A stretch of DNA of 64,000 nt from Acinetobacter sp. LoGeW2-3 (GCF_002688565.1 NZ_CP024011.1:1612001-1676000); one strand, 5' to 3'. Shown: positions 32,608 to 42,759, counted from the first letter of the stretch. Notes: generated by a model not told the origin, from the sequence alone. Program-made: numbers and translations.

Positions 32608-33081
32608 TTATTCCGCATTGACTGTTTTTTCAGTCACTTCTTCCGGATTTTCTAGCAACAATTTTTTGCCAATCGGAATTTGTCTTGGCAATTTTTCTTC
32701 CGGAATGACACGTTGCAGGTCAATCACCAGCAGGCCGTTGGCATAATCCGCTTGTTGAACTTCAATATGTTCATCCAGACGCAGTGACAGTTTAAAAGCA
32801 CGACGTGCAATGCCTTTATGTAAATACTCAGTACCTTCAGTCTGAATGGCTTCAGGTTTTCCAGAAATGGTTAGCAAGCGATTTTCAAGAGAAATGCTCA
32901 ATTCTTCCTGATTAAAACCAGCGGTTGCCACCACAATACGGTAACGGTTTTCACCGTGTTTTTCGATATTGTATGGCGGATAATTTGGAGCATCGCTCTG
33001 CATAGCGTAATCAATGAAATCGTTCAGACGATCAAAGCCAATACTACGGCGGAATAATGGATGAAGATTGATATTGCTCAT
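32608..33081 (-). CDS. Small heat-shock protein (Hsp20/IbpA family)
   Basis: A 157-residue alpha-crystallin-domain chaperone that holds unfolding proteins for DnaK/ClpB. The N-terminus LHPLFRRSIGFDRLNDFIDYA matches IbpA (HPLFRSTVGFDRL type). The crystallin domain spans about 35-130, with the conserved GIARRAFKLSLRL and ANGLLVIDLQRVIPE. A C-terminal IxI-like PRQIPI motif mediates oligomer contacts. A very strong AGGAGG ribosome site lies 8 bases before the ATG. Heat control is likely, but no clear sigma-32 promoter or RNA thermometer is visible in the 280-base upstream gap. Confidence 0.92.
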   Translation of the reverse strand: MSNINLHPLFRRSIGFDRLNDFIDYAMQSDAPNYPPYNIEKHGENRYRIVVATAGFNQEELSISLENRLLTISGKPEAIQTEGTEYLHKGIARRAFKLSLRLDEHIEVQQADYANGLLVIDLQRVIPEEKLPRQIPIGKKLLLENPEEVTEKTVNAE

Positions 33082-33363
33082 AATTAGAACCTCCTGAGGT
33101 CAGCAAAGTTTTAAAAATAAGGAAACACATCTGTCATGATCATCATCGACAGGGCAAAAGATGAAGGGATCATCCTTATGCAGAAATAAATATGTGTTCA
33201 GGCCGAAAATTTTCAAGGAATTTGAGGGAGATTTTTAATAAAACCATATTAATTTATTGAAATTAAATTAAAAATTATTTTATAAAGCTTTGCTTGTTGT
33301 TTTTGATCAGATCCATTATTTTGTTAAAACACCATAATAAAGGTGTATGGAGCATAGGCACGA

Positions 33364-33984
33364 ATGATTGATTTATATTATTGGGGTACACCCAACGGCC
33401 ATAAGATTACAATCGCATTAGAAGAAATGGGGCTGCCTTATCAGATCTTTCCAATCAATATTCTGGAAAATGATCAGTTTCAGCCAGACTTTCTGGCAAT
33501 CTCACCAAACAACAAAATTCCAGCTATAGTTGATCAGGATGGACCAAACCATCAGTCGATTTCAATCTTTGAATCTGGTGCCATCTTGCAGTATCTGGGA
33601 CGTAAAACCGGTCTGTTTTATCCAACGGATGAAATTAAGCGGATTCACGTGGAACAATGGTTGATGTGGCAAATGGGTGGATTAGGCCCGATGCTGGGAC
33701 AGAACCATCATTTCAGTCGCTTTGCGCCAGAGCGAATTCCTTATGCGACCGAGCGCTATGTAAATGAAACCAAGCGCTTATATGGTGTGCTGGATAAACA
33801 GCTGGTTGGTCAGGACTATGTCGCGGGTGAATATTCAATTGCAGATATGGCAATTTTCCCGTGGTTACTGCGTTATGAGTGGCAAGGTATTGATCTGGCG
33901 AATTATGCTGAAGTCAGTCGATATATTGAGCGTATGAAGGCACGTCCTGCAGTGCAAAAAGCATTAGCGATTCAGGTCAGTTAA
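33364..33984 (+). CDS. Glutathione S-transferase (YfcG/Ure2p-like)
   Basis: A 206-residue protein with an N-terminal thioredoxin-fold GSH domain (IDLYYWGTPNGHKITIALEEMGLPY; the TPNGHK segment is the YfcG/Ure2p-type glutathione site). SPNNKIPAIVD and the FESGAILQYLGRKTG glutathione-contact motif follow, then an all-helical C-terminal domain ending with ADMAIFPWLLRY. YfcG-type enzymes show disulfide-bond reductase activity with glutathione; that function is inferred by family only. It begins at an ATG 3 bases after an AGGCACGA-type weak ribosome site and ends in a clear terminator. Confidence 0.87.
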   Translation: MIDLYYWGTPNGHKITIALEEMGLPYQIFPINILENDQFQPDFLAISPNNKIPAIVDQDGPNHQSISIFESGAILQYLGRKTGLFYPTDEIKRIHVEQWLMWQMGGLGPMLGQNHHFSRFAPERIPYATERYVNETKRLYGVLDKQLVGQDYVAGEYSIADMAIFPWLLRYEWQGIDLANYAEVSRYIERMKARPAVQKALAIQVS

Positions 33985-34018
33985 TCTGCTGTTGTTATGT
34001 TAAGATGTGCAAAAGCTA

Positions 34019-34047
34019 TTAAAACCACCGATTCAGGTGGTTTTTTA
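34019..34047 (+). terminator. Terminator of the glutathione S-transferase gene
   Basis: Hairpin AAAACCACC/GGTGGTTTT with a GATTCA-type loop and T-run. The next gene's real start must lie after it, which rules out the upstream ATG/TTG codons in the longer frame. Confidence 0.8.
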
Positions 34048-34053
34048 TTGGAT

Positions 34054-34350
34054 ATGAGCATGAAAGCATTTTTCCTGAACTTCACTCGAATTGTGGAAAC
34101 CAATCCTCGAATTTACTGGAGCATTATCTTTGGTCTGGCTGCCTGTTTAGCCTTATTTGTAACTGAGATTGTGCATATTCAGATGGTGATTAATGAATTG
34201 AATACCAAGGATCAAAATGTATTGGCTGAGGCGATTTTGCCGCTGGCAACCAAATATAAATGGTCCCGTATATTTGCGATAGTGGTCGCTATTTTCTGGT
34301 CAACTATGGAATATTGGAAAGCCAAAAAACAGTTGGGTTTGACACGCTAA
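34054..34350 (+). CDS. Small membrane protein of unknown function
   Basis: A 98-residue product from ATG 34054 (a second ATG at 34060 is equally possible). It has two membrane helices, SIIFGLAACLALFVTEIVHI near residues 19-38 and IFAIVVAIFWSTMEYW near 73-88, separated by a polar loop. The frame is open further upstream to 33997, but that part lies within the preceding terminator and is not conserved-looking. It is followed after 16 bases by a VTT/DedA-type membrane protein, so the two probably form a pair. No family recognised. Confidence 0.7.
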   Translation: MSMKAFFLNFTRIVETNPRIYWSIIFGLAACLALFVTEIVHIQMVINELNTKDQNVLAEAILPLATKYKWSRIFAIVVAIFWSTMEYWKAKKQLGLTR

Positions 34351-34366
34351 ATTTTGGATCATCGAG

Positions 34367-34789
34367 ATGGCATTGCTGATCCTGTTTCTGTCTGCCTTTG
34401 GTGCAGCGACTTTATTGCCTTTGCAGTCAGAAGCGGTATTGCTGGGACTGTTAGTTAATAGTAGCTATTCAGCTTTTGTGCTGATCGCAGTTGCCAGCGT
34501 AGGCAATATTCTGGGCTCTTGTGTGAACTGGTATTTAGGCCTGAAGATTGAGCAATATAAAGACCGAAAATGGTTTCCTGTATCTGAACCGCAGATGCAA
34601 AAAGCACAAGGGATTTACCAGAAATATGGCTATTGGTCTTTGCTGTTGAGTTGGGTACCAATCATTGGTGATCCTATTACCTTAATTGCAGGACTGCTTA
34701 AAGAAAACTTTGCTCGATTCTTACTGATCGTCAGCATTGCGAAAGTTGGACGCTATCTGTTTATCTATCTGGCCTATAGCATGATTTAA
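34367..34789 (+). CDS. YqaA-like VTT (DedA/SNARE-associated) membrane protein
   Basis: A 140-residue polytopic protein with about four hydrophobic segments. The core FGAATLLPLQSEAVLLGLLV and the NILGSCVNWYLGLKIEQYK motif match the YqaA branch of the VTT-domain (formerly SNARE-associated) family. The second conserved block YGYWSLLLSWVPIIGDPITLIAGLLKENF contains the proton-coupled helix-break region. DedA relatives support membrane lipid or carrier flipping; the specific role of YqaA is unknown. It shares an operon with the small membrane gene upstream and ends at a bidirectional terminator. Confidence 0.82.
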   Translation: MALLILFLSAFGAATLLPLQSEAVLLGLLVNSSYSAFVLIAVASVGNILGSCVNWYLGLKIEQYKDRKWFPVSEPQMQKAQGIYQKYGYWSLLLSWVPIIGDPITLIAGLLKENFARFLLIVSIAKVGRYLFIYLAYSMI

Positions 34790-34814
34790 AAAAGAGGCTT
34801 ATAGCCTCTTTTTA
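34789..34814. terminator. Bidirectional terminator between convergent genes
   Basis: Hairpin AAAAGAGGCT/AGCCTCTTTT with a TAT loop, A-run on one side and T-run on the other. It serves the YqaA-like gene and the leftward TonB_C-type gene. Confidence 0.85.
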
Positions 34815-34815
34815 T

Positions 34816-35556
34816 TTATTTGCATTCATTCAGCTTAAACTGAATTTCATCCTTAAAGCTGGATGGTTTATACAGCCATAAGGTACTTGCTCGACGTTTG
34901 GTGCGGATTTGTGAACCTTTTAAGGCATTCGTCACTTGCTGATTCAATTGATAAATGCCTGAGCCTTTTTTGATATTGACCTTTTTAATCTCGCCTTTGC
35001 TATTAGCTTTAATCTGGAATTCTACTTTGCGGTCATATTCATTCAATAAATCTGTATCGACATTGAGTTCCGGTTGATTCACATATTGGAATTTGGTTTT
35101 TTGATGCTTTTGCTGTGCCTGCCAATTTTTAGAATTAAAACTGTACTCACAAAATTCCTGATCTTGCTCAGTCAGTTTCAAGTTAAACACCTGATAGCCA
35201 ATAATCGGTAATGCTATTTTATTTTCAATATGTGGTTTAACCTCAGCTGATTTCACGGCATTGAGTAGCAGCTGATCCAGTTGAGGGTAACCAGTACTGT
35301 CCTGTATGGTAGCCTGTTTAATTTGACCGTGTTCATTGGCATAGATGCGTACTACTGCAGAACGGTCCTGACCTTTTAAATCTTCATTGCTGTATTTTGG
35401 TTTGGGAAACTTGCGCCATTCAATGCGTGTCGTCAAATGCGTTGGCTGTACATCAATAGTCTGTGTGGGTAATTGATGTGCTTTTTTTATTGATGCGCTA
35501 TAACTTGCTGCGAAAGGGAAGCCCATCAATAGGGACATACACAGAATACGTTTCAT
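34816..35556 (-). CDS. Secreted protein with two TonB C-terminal-like domains
   Basis: A 246-residue protein starting with a cleavable signal peptide (MKRILCMSLLMGFPFAASYSA). Two TonB_C-like modules follow: AVVRIYANEHGQIKQATIQDSTGYPQLDQLLLNAVKSAEVKP (about 65-105) and VEFQIKANSKGEIKKVNIKKGSGIYQLNQQVTNAL (about 170-205). True TonB has a membrane anchor and a Pro-rich spacer; both are missing here, so this is a periplasmic TonB_C-domain protein of unknown partner. I use ATG 35556; an in-frame TTG at 35565 adds three residues. Four cysteines, counting those near the C-terminus, may form disulfides. Confidence 0.72.
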   Translation of the reverse strand: MKRILCMSLLMGFPFAASYSASIKKAHQLPTQTIDVQPTHLTTRIEWRKFPKPKYSNEDLKGQDRSAVVRIYANEHGQIKQATIQDSTGYPQLDQLLLNAVKSAEVKPHIENKIALPIIGYQVFNLKLTEQDQEFCEYSFNSKNWQAQQKHQKTKFQYVNQPELNVDTDLLNEYDRKVEFQIKANSKGEIKKVNIKKGSGIYQLNQQVTNALKGSQIRTKRRASTLWLYKPSSFKDEIQFKLNECK

Positions 35557-35652
35557 AAGTTTCAATCTTGAATCAAGCTAAGAAGATGGCCAATTTTGAA
35601 GCGCAGTATTTCCTGAATTAGAAATACTGGCAAGTACCTCATTCAAAATAAG

Positions 35653-36906
35653 TTATTTTTCTGTCCCTTTATTAATGTCAATCGAAAATAAATCCCGGGT
35701 TTTGGCCCAGCTGATCGCTACCACAGCCAAGGTCATGCAGCCACCAAATACAGTGGCCATGGCTGCGCCCATATATTTGGCAGCAAGTCCCGACTCAAAG
35801 GCACCAAGTTCATTACTCGAAGAAACAAACATGCCATTTACGGCTGCAACACGGCCACGCATGTTCTCAGGTGGATAGATCTGCAAAATAGTCTGACGCA
35901 CCACCACAGAGATACTGTCACATGCACCGGTCATCGCCAAAGCAAATAGCGATAGCCAGATATTGCTCGAGAAGGCAAACAGCAAGGTAAAGGCACCAAA
36001 GCCTGCGACAGCCAGCAGCATATTACGCCATGCATTTTGCGTTGGCGGAATTTTGGTAAGCGCGATCATTGTCACCAAAGCACCGATAGAAGGCGCAGCA
36101 CGCAGATAGCCCAATCCTTCCGGACCAATTTTAAGAATGTCTTCGGCAAAGATCGGCAATAAGGCAATCACACCACCAAACAATACAGAAACCAAGTCTA
36201 GAGAAATGGCCCACAGGACAATTTTGGTATTCCAGATAAAACGGAAACCATCTCCCAGACTGCGCCACAAATTTTCAGTTTCAATTTTTGGGAAGCTACG
36301 TTTTTGTAGCAAGTTCACCAAAATAAAACAGATCGAAACCAGGATTGCTACGCTAAACAGGCTGGTTTCACGTCCGAGAAAAGCCAGCATGAATCCACCC
36401 AGCATCGGACCGATAATGACAGCACTTTGCCAGCCAATCGTGGTCCAGGTCGCACCGTTAGCATACAGCTTACGTGGAATTAGAAAGGGTTTGAGTGAAG
36501 TAGCAGAAGGATTATAAAAACCACGGATCGTGCCCAAGCTAAAAATCACCGCATAAATACCCCAAGCCAGAGAGTTGGTCGTGATTTGTCCCAAGCCATG
36601 AGCATGAAACAGTGACCAGAGAATCAAAGGGGCAGGGATAGCGAAGAATAAACAGATTTTCATGATAGTCTGTTTATTAAAACGATCTGCGAAATAACCG
36701 CCCCAAAGAGACAGGCTAATAAAGGGAATCGCTTCTGCCAGACCGATCAGACCTAACGTCAACGGATCTTTGGTAATCTGATACAGCGAATACGCCACAA
36801 TAATTTCCTGAATTAATATGGCGAGGGTCAGACAGAACTGATTGAGAGTGACGATGAAAAAATCACGATAGCGCAGGGCTGCAAATGCATCATGTGCAGG
36901 AGTCAT
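35653..36906 (-). CDS. Major facilitator superfamily exporter (EntS-like, MFS_3)
   Basis: A 417-residue transporter with 12 predicted membrane helices. It begins with a short cytoplasmic tail FAALRYRDFFIVTLNQF typical of the enterobactin-exporter-like MFS_3 group. The loop between helices 2 and 3 has GGYFADRFNKQTIMK (motif A), and GAARG/PLLGG-type motifs appear as GPMLGGFMLAF near 170. Substrate cannot be predicted. No siderophore genes lie nearby, so the EntS name reflects only family shape. It is divergent from rpmI across about 230 bases, with no regulator gene next to it. Confidence 0.83.
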   Translation of the reverse strand: MTPAHDAFAALRYRDFFIVTLNQFCLTLAILIQEIIVAYSLYQITKDPLTLGLIGLAEAIPFISLSLWGGYFADRFNKQTIMKICLFFAIPAPLILWSLFHAHGLGQITTNSLAWGIYAVIFSLGTIRGFYNPSATSLKPFLIPRKLYANGATWTTIGWQSAVIIGPMLGGFMLAFLGRETSLFSVAILVSICFILVNLLQKRSFPKIETENLWRSLGDGFRFIWNTKIVLWAISLDLVSVLFGGVIALLPIFAEDILKIGPEGLGYLRAAPSIGALVTMIALTKIPPTQNAWRNMLLAVAGFGAFTLLFAFSSNIWLSLFALAMTGACDSISVVVRQTILQIYPPENMRGRVAAVNGMFVSSSNELGAFESGLAAKYMGAAMATVFGGCMTLAVVAISWAKTRDLFSIDINKGTEK

Positions 36907-37076
36907 AAGCTTTTTTTATTTGAAAGGTGGGCAGATTATAAAAGGCTTGGATCAGGATGCTTAGTATTTCATCGCGCAATACTTATGGGAAATAGGACTA
37001 AGCACCAGTCATCTATCTTTTAGTTTCAATACTGCTTTTGTTTTAAACAAAGATGCATTAGAATATCGGCTCCCTT

Positions 37077-37120
37077 ACCTGCAGGGCGTCTTTGCAATGG
37101 TGCAGACGTGCCGAACAGGT
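37077..37120 (+). promoter_or_regulatory. Candidate L20-responsive leader before rpmI
   Basis: The rpmI leader can fold into an interrupted hairpin: outer stem ACCTG/CAGGT, inner stem GGCGTC/GACG-T-GCC with a bulged T, and a loop with TGCA repeated. Autoregulation of rpmI-rplT by L20 through leader structures mimicking its 23S site is known in E. coli and Bacillus. That this structure does so is my inference. It ends 17 bases before the rpmI start. Confidence 0.45.
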
Positions 37121-37137
37121 GTTCAAAAGAGGTTGTT

Positions 37138-37332
37138 ATGCCTAAGATGAAAACTCGCCGTGGTGCAGCTAAACGCTTCAAAGCGACTGCTAACGGTTTT
37201 AAGCGTAAACAAGCGTTCAAACGCCACATTTTGACCAAAAAATCTGCTAAGCGTATTCGTCAATTGCGCGGCTGTGTAATGGTTCACGTAAGTGACGTTG
37301 CTTCAGTTCGTCGTATGTGCCCGTACATCTAA
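37138..37332 (+). CDS. rpmI: 50S ribosomal protein L35
   Basis: A 64-residue basic protein, [39 protein letters not shown], of normal length for L35. The ATG at 37138 follows AGAGG; the ATG-like and TTG codons upstream lie in the leader. A possible promoter is TAGAAT at 37059-37064. rplT follows after 11 bases, as in other bacteria, but infC is not directly upstream. Confidence 0.97.
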   Translation: MPKMKTRRGAAKRFKATANGFKRKQAFKRHILTKKSAKRIRQLRGCVMVHVSDVASVRRMCPYI

Positions 37333-37343
37333 GGAGATTATAA

Positions 37344-37703
37344 ATGGCTCGTGTAAAACGTGGTGTACAGGCTCATCGCCGTCACAAAAAAATTCTTGCT
37401 CGCGCTAAAGGTTACTATGGTGCTCGTTCACGCGTTTACCGCGTAGCGTTCCAAGCGGTAATCAAAGCTGGTCAATATGCTTACCGTGACCGTCGTCAGA
37501 AGAAACGTCAATTCCGTGCTCTATGGATTGCGCGTATCAATGCTGGTGCTCGTCAAAATGGTTTGTCGTACAGCCGTATGATCGCTGGCTTGAAAAAAGC
37601 TCAAGTGATTATCGACCGTCGCGTACTTGCTGACATTGCTATGCATGACGCAGTTGCGTTTGCTGCTTTAGCTTCTAAAGCTAAAGATGCATTGGCTGCA
37701 TAA
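37344..37703 (+). CDS. rplT: 50S ribosomal protein L20
   Basis: A 119-residue protein starting [35 protein letters not shown]. It binds 23S rRNA early in 50S assembly and, in studied bacteria, represses its own operon. Length is typical (117-120). AAGGAG lies 7 bases before the ATG. Cotranscribed with rpmI and closed by a strong terminator. Confidence 0.98.
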   Translation: MARVKRGVQAHRRHKKILARAKGYYGARSRVYRVAFQAVIKAGQYAYRDRRQKKRQFRALWIARINAGARQNGLSYSRMIAGLKKAQVIIDRRVLADIAMHDAVAFAALASKAKDALAA

Positions 37704-37717
37704 GTCTTTAAGGCTTA

Positions 37718-37747
37718 AAAAAAGACCGCTTTTAGCGGTCTTTTTTT
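37718..37747 (+). terminator. rpmI-rplT terminator
   Basis: Hairpin AAAGACCGCT/AGCGGTCTTT with a TTT loop, then TTTTTTT; A-rich on the other side, so it may also serve the convergent gene. Confidence 0.92.
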
Positions 37748-37785
37748 ATCTCTGTCTTTTTATATTTTGAACTTCAAATCAGTCT

Positions 37786-38811
37786 TTAAAGTCCAAAATA
37801 ATAACCAATCAAACAGATAATTACCGTAATAATAATCAAAGTAATGACATTACCTGAATTGGATTTCGCTGCATCATGATGAGGCTTATGCGCTTTAGAT
37901 GGTTTGGTCGCATGTTCTTCAGTCTTCATGCCAACAAATGGATCGGCACTGATTTTTGGACTCAGTTTGGCAGTCTGATAATGATTCGCGACTTTGACAA
38001 TAAACTTGGCTTTTAGGTCATCCAGCTTTTGCGCAAAATGACGCAGATCAAGTTGTTGATCTGGTGTCAGCACTTCACCATTTTCATTATAAGGTTGCTG
38101 AATTTTGCTTTGAATCAGTTCTTCTAGCCCATCTAGACGGTATAGCATGTCATGGGCAAAATCAGCCGCATAATCAGTTGGCAATAAGGCAAGTTTATTA
38201 CCGATGCCTGTGTCAGCAGTAGGGGAAACCCCATAATACGGTTGTCCAAGCTGAACGGGTTGAACAAAACCTTGCGCAAACCTGGTATCAAATAATTCAT
38301 GATCCATAAAGACCTGAATGTCATCCCAATTTGGCTGTTCCAGATCAGCAAGTACACGTCGGGCCAGTTTGCTGTTCAGTTCATATTGCCAAAAGGTTTC
38401 CTGACGTAGAGAAGATCGCTGTGCAGCAGGTGCTTCATAGTCATTGTCTGCGGTATACCATTCCGGTAATTCCTTGCCAATAATCCAGGCATTTTTTTTC
38501 TGGGCCTCATGGCTGACAATGAAATATTCAAAGGGCAGCAGCTCAACATTGACATTGGGATTTTGCTCATCCTCAAGCAGAGTAGAGCGATGCAGACTTA
38601 GGCGCTGCACGCCTTGTTTCTTTAAGCCTTCCAGCCAGACCTGAAAATGCTGGGCCAAAAGATGCTGTGAAATCAGATCACGAAAGGCAAATTGATGCTG
38701 ATTAAAGATGGAATGCTGAAGCCAGCGATTGAAACTTAAGTCCTGAGCCAGGTACTCATTTCCATATGTCACTAAAGTAAGTTGCTGTTTCCAAATCTGA
38801 TCGATTGCCAT
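37786..38811 (-). CDS. Tail-anchored protein of unknown function
   Basis: A 341-residue soluble protein ending in a single C-terminal membrane helix (VITLIIITVIICLIGYYFGL, about 321-340) preceded by a Lys/His-rich linker (EEHATKPSKAHKPHHDAAKSN). The layout is that of a cytoplasmic domain tethered to the inner membrane by its tail. The soluble part is rich in aromatic and acidic residues, with no motif I can name. It lies between rplT and pheS on the opposite strand, breaking the translation gene order. The clean ATG and continuous frame support a real gene; function unknown. Confidence 0.75.
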   Translation of the reverse strand: MAIDQIWKQQLTLVTYGNEYLAQDLSFNRWLQHSIFNQHQFAFRDLISQHLLAQHFQVWLEGLKKQGVQRLSLHRSTLLEDEQNPNVNVELLPFEYFIVSHEAQKKNAWIIGKELPEWYTADNDYEAPAAQRSSLRQETFWQYELNSKLARRVLADLEQPNWDDIQVFMDHELFDTRFAQGFVQPVQLGQPYYGVSPTADTGIGNKLALLPTDYAADFAHDMLYRLDGLEELIQSKIQQPYNENGEVLTPDQQLDLRHFAQKLDDLKAKFIVKVANHYQTAKLSPKISADPFVGMKTEEHATKPSKAHKPHHDAAKSNSGNVITLIIITVIICLIGYYFGL

Positions 38812-38949
38812 AATGATTTGATCTAATTGATATCATGCTTATTTTATACTTTTTATTTTTGAATCTGCCAATCTAATTTTCATTGCACGCTATCTTCATC
38901 AACGTGCCTAAAAACTGTTAGAATACGGGGTTTTTAAAAATATTTCTAA

Positions 38950-39951
<1,002 letters not shown>

Positions 39952-39963
39952 AGAATTTATTAA

Positions 39964-40053
39964 ACCTCTCCCTGACCTTTCCTAAAAGGAGAGGGGTAGT
40001 CCTTAGGTGACTCAGGGTTCTCCCCCTTTGTAAAAGGGGGAGTTAGAGGGGGA
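39964..40053. repeat. CCTCTCC/GGAGAGG palindromic repeat between pheS and pheT
   Basis: Two nested inverted repeats: ACCTCTCC...GGAGAGGGGT and CTCCCCCTTT-GT-AAAAGGGGGAG. Similar units occur at 50921-51142 and 56885-56982. Their placement only in spacers suggests a dispersed, REP-like element. Here it would form strong RNA hairpins inside the pheST message. Confidence 0.65.
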
Positions 40054-40084
40054 TTTAAAAGATTAATTTATAGGTTTTAAAGAA

Positions 40085-42466
40085 ATGAAAATTAGCGAAA
40101 ATTGGTTGCGCACATGGGTTAACCCAGCCATCGACAGCGAAAAATTATCTGACCAACTGACTATGTTGGGTCTGGAAGTGGATGAGCTTGCACCAGCAGC
40201 AAAACCATTTACTGGCGTTGTGGTAGGCGAAGTGCTGACTGTAGAGCAACACCCGGATGCAGACCGTTTACGTGTAACGACCGTGAACATTGGTTCAGGT
40301 GAGCCATTACAAATTGTATGTGGCGCGCCAAACGTACGTGCGGGTATGAAAGCACCAGTTGCGACGATCGGTGCAGTATTGCCAGGTGATTTCAAAATCA
40401 AAAAAGGCAAACTTCGTGGTGTTGAATCACAAGGGATGCTATGCGGCGCTTCAGAAATCGATCTTGAAGACAAAATTGATGGTCTGTTAGAGCTTCCTGC
40501 AGATGCACCAGTCGGTGTCAATGTTCGTGAATATCTGGATCTTGATGACAACGTGATTGACATCAGCATCACACCTAACCGTGGTGACTGTTTCAGCATT
40601 CGCGGGATTGCACGTGAAATTGGTGTGATCAACCAGTTGCCGGTGACTGCACCTGAAATTAAAGAAGTCGCAGCGACACTTGCTGATGAGAAGAAAGTCG
40701 TTGTTGAAACTGAAGGTTGTCCACGTTATTTAGGTCGTGTGATCAAGAACGTCAATACTAAAGCACCAACCCCTGAATGGATGGAACGTGCATTGGTACG
40801 TGCCGGTATCCGTCAGCACAGTATTCTGGTCGACATCACCAACTATGTATTGATGGAACTGGGTCAACCATTGCATGCCTTTGATGGCGGTAAGGTTCAA
40901 GGTTCAGTACATGTACGTCAAGCGACTGCAGGTGAAAAACTTGTTCTATTAAATGAACAGGAGGTTGAACTGCAAGATAATGTTATGGTGATTGCAGATG
41001 ACGAAAAAGCTTTAGCGATTGCCGGCATCATGGGTGGCTTGTCTTCATCTGTTACTGATGAAACTACCGAAATCTTCCTAGAGTCTGCTTTCTTTGCTCC
41101 ATTGCATATTGCGGGTCGTGCACGTAGCTTTGGCTTGCATACTGATGCTTCACAACGCTATGAACGTGGTGTTGATTTCGAACTACCAATGATTGCAATG
41201 CATCGTGCATCTCAACTCATTGCAGAACTTGCAGGCGGTGAGTTTGGTCCAATCACTGTCGCTGAAAATTCAGCAGTATTGCCAAAGCGTGAAGCGATTA
41301 AGCTTGAACAAGCACAAGTGGATCAGCTGTTAGGTTATACAGTTGAATCAGATTTCATTACTGATGCTTTAACACGTTTAGGCTGTGAAGTGACTGTGAA
41401 AGCTGAAGGTCAATGGTTAGTAGTTCCTCCATCTCATCGTTATGATATGGCGATCTACCAAGACCTGATCGAAGAAATTGCCCGTATTCACGGTTATGAC
41501 AACATTCAAATCAGCCTGCCTGTCATTGATGTGAAATTGGCAAAATATGAAGACCAGTTTGAATTGGCTCAACTTCGTCAAACCGCAGTGACTTTAGGTT
41601 ATCAAGAGGCGATCAGCTTCAGCTTTGCTGACCTGAAACTGGAAAAACAACTGAACCCTGCAGTAAATCCATTGGCATTGGCAAACCCAATCTCAAGCGA
41701 TCTTGCTGTCATGCGTTCAACCTTGCTGTCTAGCCTGATTCCATGCGTACAGTACAACGTGAATCGTCAGCAGAACCGTGTGCGTTTCTATGAACTTGGT
41801 TTGTGTTTTGATTATCAAGATGCTGCATCAATTCATGACCTGAAACAGATTCCAACTTTTGCTTTGATTGCGACAGGTTCGCGTACCAATGAATCATGGC
41901 ATGGTAAACCACAGCCAATGGATTTCTTCGACTTTAAAGGTGATGTTGAGGAAATTCTGGCAGCCGCCCGTCTGAATGTGGAATATGTACGTTCTGAACG
42001 TAGCTGGTTACATCCTGGTCAATCTGCTGAAATTCTGGTGGATGGTCAGTCTATTGGTTACCTAGGTCGCCTACATCCATCGCTAGAAGATGAGCTTGAT
42101 TTAGCAACCACTTGGGTTGCTGAACTGGATCAAAAAGCCGTTTTGCAAACTTATGTATCTAATTTTACAGAATTATCACGTTTTCCGTCGGTTCGACGTG
42201 ATATTGCGCTTTTAATTAGTGATAAGATTAATGTTAGCGAAATTCAGAGACTTATCGAAAAGACTGGCGGTGAACTCCTGGAGTCAACCTGGTTATTCGA
42301 TGTGTACACTGGACAAGGGGTAGAAGAAGGCAAGCGTTCTCTTGCATTTGCTCTTCTCTGGCAGCATCCAACCCGTACCTTGGAAGATGCTGAAATTAAA
42401 TCAGGCATGGATAATATCCTGCAAGTGTTGGAAAACACTTACCAAGCGACATTGAGGGCTTCATGA
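40085..42466 (+). CDS. pheT: Phenylalanine-tRNA ligase beta subunit
   Basis: A 793-residue beta subunit. It contains the N-terminal tRNA-binding OB domain ([40 protein letters not shown], about 40-80), B3/B4 editing domain, B5 domain, the catalytic-like core and a C-terminal ferredoxin-fold anticodon-binding domain ([25 protein letters not shown]). It edits mischarged Tyr-tRNA-Phe and positions tRNA. Length is normal. Its stop overlaps the ihfA start by four bases, and the two are certainly cotranscribed. Confidence 0.98.
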   Translation: MKISENWLRTWVNPAIDSEKLSDQLTMLGLEVDELAPAAKPFTGVVVGEVLTVEQHPDADRLRVTTVNIGSGEPLQIVCGAPNVRAGMKAPVATIGAVLPGDFKIKKGKLRGVESQGMLCGASEIDLEDKIDGLLELPADAPVGVNVREYLDLDDNVIDISITPNRGDCFSIRGIAREIGVINQLPVTAPEIKEVAATLADEKKVVVETEGCPRYLGRVIKNVNTKAPTPEWMERALVRAGIRQHSILVDITNYVLMELGQPLHAFDGGKVQGSVHVRQATAGEKLVLLNEQEVELQDNVMVIADDEKALAIAGIMGGLSSSVTDETTEIFLESAFFAPLHIAGRARSFGLHTDASQRYERGVDFELPMIAMHRASQLIAELAGGEFGPITVAENSAVLPKREAIKLEQAQVDQLLGYTVESDFITDALTRLGCEVTVKAEGQWLVVPPSHRYDMAIYQDLIEEIARIHGYDNIQISLPVIDVKLAKYEDQFELAQLRQTAVTLGYQEAISFSFADLKLEKQLNPAVNPLALANPISSDLAVMRSTLLSSLIPCVQYNVNRQQNRVRFYELGLCFDYQDAASIHDLKQIPTFALIATGSRTNESWHGKPQPMDFFDFKGDVEEILAAARLNVEYVRSERSWLHPGQSAEILVDGQSIGYLGRLHPSLEDELDLATTWVAELDQKAVLQTYVSNFTELSRFPSVRRDIALLISDKINVSEIQRLIEKTGGELLESTWLFDVYTGQGVEEGKRSLAFALLWQHPTRTLEDAEIKSGMDNILQVLENTYQATLRAS

Positions 42467-42759
42467 CAGCACTAACTAAAGCAGAGATGGCTGATCATTT
42501 AAGTGAGCTCACGAGTTTAAACCGTCGTGAAGCAAAACAAATGGTCGAGTTGTTCTTCGACGAGATTAGCCAAGCGCTAATCTCGGGTGAACAAGTAAAA
42601 CTATCAGGTTTCGGTAATTTTGAGTTGCGTGATAAGCGTCAACGTCCTGGCCGAAATCCAAAGACCGGTGAAGAAATTCCGATTTCTGCCCGCCGTGTTG
42701 TAACCTTCCGTGCGGGACAGAAGTTCCGTCAACGTGTAGGAACTGAGCAGGTCAATTGA
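42463..42759 (+). CDS. ihfA: Integration host factor alpha subunit
   Basis: A 98-residue DNA-bending protein of the HU/IHF family. It has the helical body [33 protein letters not shown], the [24 protein letters not shown] beta-arm with the intercalating Pro, and the closing [16 protein letters not shown]. It pairs with IhfB to shape promoters and recombination sites. ATGA overlap with pheT gives translational coupling, as in E. coli pheST-ihfA. Confidence 0.97.
   Translation: MTALTKAEMADHLSELTSLNRREAKQMVELFFDEISQALISGEQVKLSGFGNFELRDKRQRPGRNPKTGEEIPISARRVVTFRAGQKFRQRVGTEQVN

Noticed and set aside
33082..33363. RNA thermometer or sigma-32 promoter for the Hsp20 gene
   Set aside because: The ribosome site is strong and appears unpaired nearby, and no convincing heat-shock -35/-10 was found.
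33997..34053. Upstream extension of the small membrane gene
   Set aside because: This part of the open frame overlaps the glutathione S-transferase terminator hairpin and does not look coding.
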